Assembly (NCBI GenBank): GCA_029265455.1
Contig: JAJUJF010000012.1
Span: 1-35,938 of the forward strand
From: Paracoccaceae bacterium
GTDB lineage: Bacteria > Pseudomonadota > Alphaproteobacteria > Rhodobacterales > Rhodobacteraceae
Length of the DNA stretch: 35,938 nt
Direction: 5' to 3'
The notes under the pieces are model-generated. The model made no database searches. It was given only the letters and a program-made list of their open reading frames with translations, and was not told the DNA's origin. Positions 34,400 to 35,938 of this stretch are shown in pieces (positions within the stretch are counted from its first letter, which is position 1; each line of letters begins with the position of its first letter). The position numbers and the translations under genes were made by a program.

Positions 34400-35569
34400 T
34401 TGGCCCGGATCGACGCTCCATGGCTTGCGGATCCGCATACCCGCGCCGTCACGACGATGCTGGAGGAGGGCGGGCACCGCGCCTATTTCGTCGGCGGCTG
34501 CGTGCGGAACGCCTTGATCGGCGCGGAGGTCAGCGATGTCGACATCGCGACCGATGCCCGGCCGGAGCGCGTTGCCGCGCTTGCCTTTCGCGCCGGGCTG
34601 AAGGCGATACCGACGGGCATCGCGCACGGGACGGTCACGGTGGTGAGCGGCGGCCATGCATTCGAGGTGACGACCTTCCGCCGCGATGTCGCGACCGATG
34701 GCCGACGCGCGGTCGTCGTCTTTTCGGATGACGTTGCCGAGGACGCGGCGCGGCGCGATTTCACGATGAATGCGCTCTATGCGGCAGCGGACGGCACGGT
34801 GATCGATCCCACCGGCGAGGGCCTCGCCGATCTCGCGGCGCGGCGCGTGCGTTTCGTGGGCGAGCCTGCGCGCCGGATCGCCGAGGACCATCTCCGGGTC
34901 CTGCGCTTCTTCCGGTTCCATGCCTGGTATGGCGATCCCGTGCGCGGTCTCGACCCCGCCGCCTACGCTGCCTGTGCCGCGGCGCGCGACAGGCTCGGGC
35001 GCCTCTCGCGCGAGCGGGTGGGCGCGGAGATGTCGAAGCTGCTTGCCGCGCCCGCCCCCGCGCCGGCGGTGGTGGCAATGGCGGAGGCGGGCGTGCTCGA
35101 ACGGGTACTGCCTGGCGCCGATCCGCGGCTCCTGCCGGAACTGATGATCGTGGAGAAGGCGGCAGGCGTCGCCCCCCGCTGGCTGCGCCGGCTGGCGGCG
35201 CTCGGCGGGGAGGGCAAGGCCTGGATCGATACCCTGCGCCTGTCCCGGGCCGAGGGAAAGGCGCTCGCGGCGATCCGCGAGGCGCGGAGCGCGGACGCGA
35301 CCCCTGCCGCCCTCGGCTACCGGCACGGGGTCGAGGCGGCACGCGACGCGCTTCTGCTGCGCGCCGCCGCTGGCGAGCTGTTGCCGGAGGGCTGGGAGGC
35401 CGCGATTGCCCGTGGTGCCGAGGCACGGTTTCCGGTCCGGGCGGCGGACCTGCCGCATCTTTCCGGACCGGCGCTCGGCGCGGGCCTGCGCCGGCTGGAG
35501 ACGATCTGGCTTGCCTCGGACCTCAGCCTTGACCGCGAGGCGCTGCTTGCGCGGCTCGGTGACCGGTGA
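34400..35569 (+). CDS. cca: CCA tRNA nucleotidyltransferase / poly(A) polymerase family
   Basis: 389 residues. Adds or repairs the 3' CCA of tRNA. Head domain: AYFVGGCVRNALIG (31-41, with Asn in place of the usual Asp after VR), metal-binding D46-V-D48 in SDVDIATDARPE, VTTFRRD, RRDFTMNALY, and the neck motif EDHLRVLRFFRFHAWYG. The start is a TTG at 34400: it is the only initiator between an in-frame stop at 34367 and the conserved domain apart from an ATG at codon 20, just 11 codons before VGGCVRN. No good ribosome site; likely coupled to the NUDIX gene. Convergent with trpA. Confidence 0.93.
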   Translation: MARIDAPWLADPHTRAVTTMLEEGGHRAYFVGGCVRNALIGAEVSDVDIATDARPERVAALAFRAGLKAIPTGIAHGTVTVVSGGHAFEVTTFRRDVATDGRRAVVVFSDDVAEDAARRDFTMNALYAAADGTVIDPTGEGLADLAARRVRFVGEPARRIAEDHLRVLRFFRFHAWYGDPVRGLDPAAYAACAAARDRLGRLSRERVGAEMSKLLAAPAPAPAVVAMAEAGVLERVLPGADPRLLPELMIVEKAAGVAPRWLRRLAALGGEGKAWIDTLRLSRAEGKALAAIREARSADATPAALGYRHGVEAARDALLLRAAAGELLPEGWEAAIARGAEARFPVRAADLPHLSGPALGAGLRRLETIWLASDLSLDREALLARLGDR

Positions 35570-35584
35570 CGCCGCTTCCGGCCG

Positions 35585-35938
35585 TCACGCCGAATGGGCG
35601 GCGTCGGCAAGCTCCTTCACGTAGGCGAGGATCTCCGCCACGCTCTCGCCGCGTCCGATACGCTCGACGATGGCCGAGCCGACGACGGCACCATCGGCCG
35701 CCCCGGCGATCGCCCGCGCAGCTTCGGGACTGCGGATGCCGAAACCGACGCAGATGGGAAGATCGGTCTGTCGCTTGATCCGCGCGACCTCAGGCGCGAC
35801 CTGGGCCGCATCGGCTGCGGCGGCGCCGGTGATGCCGGTGATCGAGACGTAGTAGACGAAGCCCGAAGTGTTCCTGAGCACTGCCGGCAGGCGGCGATCA
35901 TCGGTCGTGGGCGTGGCGAGACGGATGAAGTTCAGCCC
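35585..35938 (-). CDS. trpA: tryptophan synthase alpha chain (3' part)
   Basis: The last 117 codons; the gene continues past the right edge. Opens with [17 protein letters not shown], then [16 protein letters not shown] (phosphate-binding and loop-6 region), [19 protein letters not shown] and [12 protein letters not shown], all standard for TrpA, which splits indole-3-glycerol phosphate to indole and glyceraldehyde 3-phosphate within the alpha2-beta2 complex. The stop is 15 bp from the convergent cca stop. Confidence 0.96.
   Translation of the reverse strand, partial: GLNFIRLATPTTDDRRLPAVLRNTSGFVYYVSITGITGAAAADAAQVAPEVARIKRQTDLPICVGFGIRSPEAARAIAGAADGAVVGSAIVERIGRGESVAEILAYVKELADAAHSA

Overview
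The window is GC-rich chromosomal DNA with dense genes and long antisense open frames. The gene content (GapR/DUF2312, an NDUFS6-like zinc-finger protein next to polA, mreBCD-mrdA-rodA, a leu leader upstream of leuA, a TctC/TctB/TctA cluster) points to an alphaproteobacterium, most likely Rhodobacterales-like. That placement is inference from gene content. I see no insertion sequence, prophage, CRISPR array or rRNA. There is one tRNA, tRNA-Leu(GAG).

Layout. 1-3201 (-): start of a secreted protein, polA, and a small zinc-finger gene. 3314-4255 (+): a lone ABC-2 type ATPase. 4355-9399 (-): a signalling cluster made of a small basic ORF, a six-TM histidine kinase, a PLP-dependent alpha-oxoamine synthase, a second related kinase and a receiver-only response regulator. 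9528-10908: outer-membrane barrel, YnfA-type membrane protein, tRNA-Leu. 11026-14755 (+): lipB and a tripartite tricarboxylate transporter. 14798-14983: intergenic repeat, copy 1. 14990-16993 (-): thrS. 17097-19861: hydrolase, small membrane protein, gapR, Fe-S uracil-DNA glycosylase and SseB-like protein. 19863-26600 (-): ghrA and the rod-shape genes rodA, mrdA, mreD, mreC, mreB. 26882-28600 (-): leuA with a leader peptide and alternative hairpins. 28817-30636 (-): psuG and a PfkB-family kinase. 30782-33282 (+): acetyltransferase, rpsB, tsf. 33400-33694: intergenic repeat, copy 2. 33784-35569 (+): CoA-type NUDIX hydrolase and CCA tRNA nucleotidyltransferase. 35585-35938 (-): 3' part of trpA.

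The most unusual region is 4355-9399. An enzyme of the superfamily that contains the CqsA/LqsA autoinducer synthases lies between two histidine kinases with the same all-membrane sensor domain, and a receiver-only protein is translationally coupled to one of them. This is the layout expected of an alpha-hydroxyketone or alpha-aminoketone signalling system, but the signal is unknown and the enzyme's active-site motifs are not canonical. Other points of note are a leucine attenuator whose leader peptide appears to begin at or near the transcription start, a two-part intergenic repeat whose hairpin shows a compensatory base change, and a PolA whose 3'-5' exonuclease active site has decayed.

Promoter calls are by eye. 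They share a CTTGCC/TTGACA-like -35 and 17-bp spacing, and they are hypotheses.
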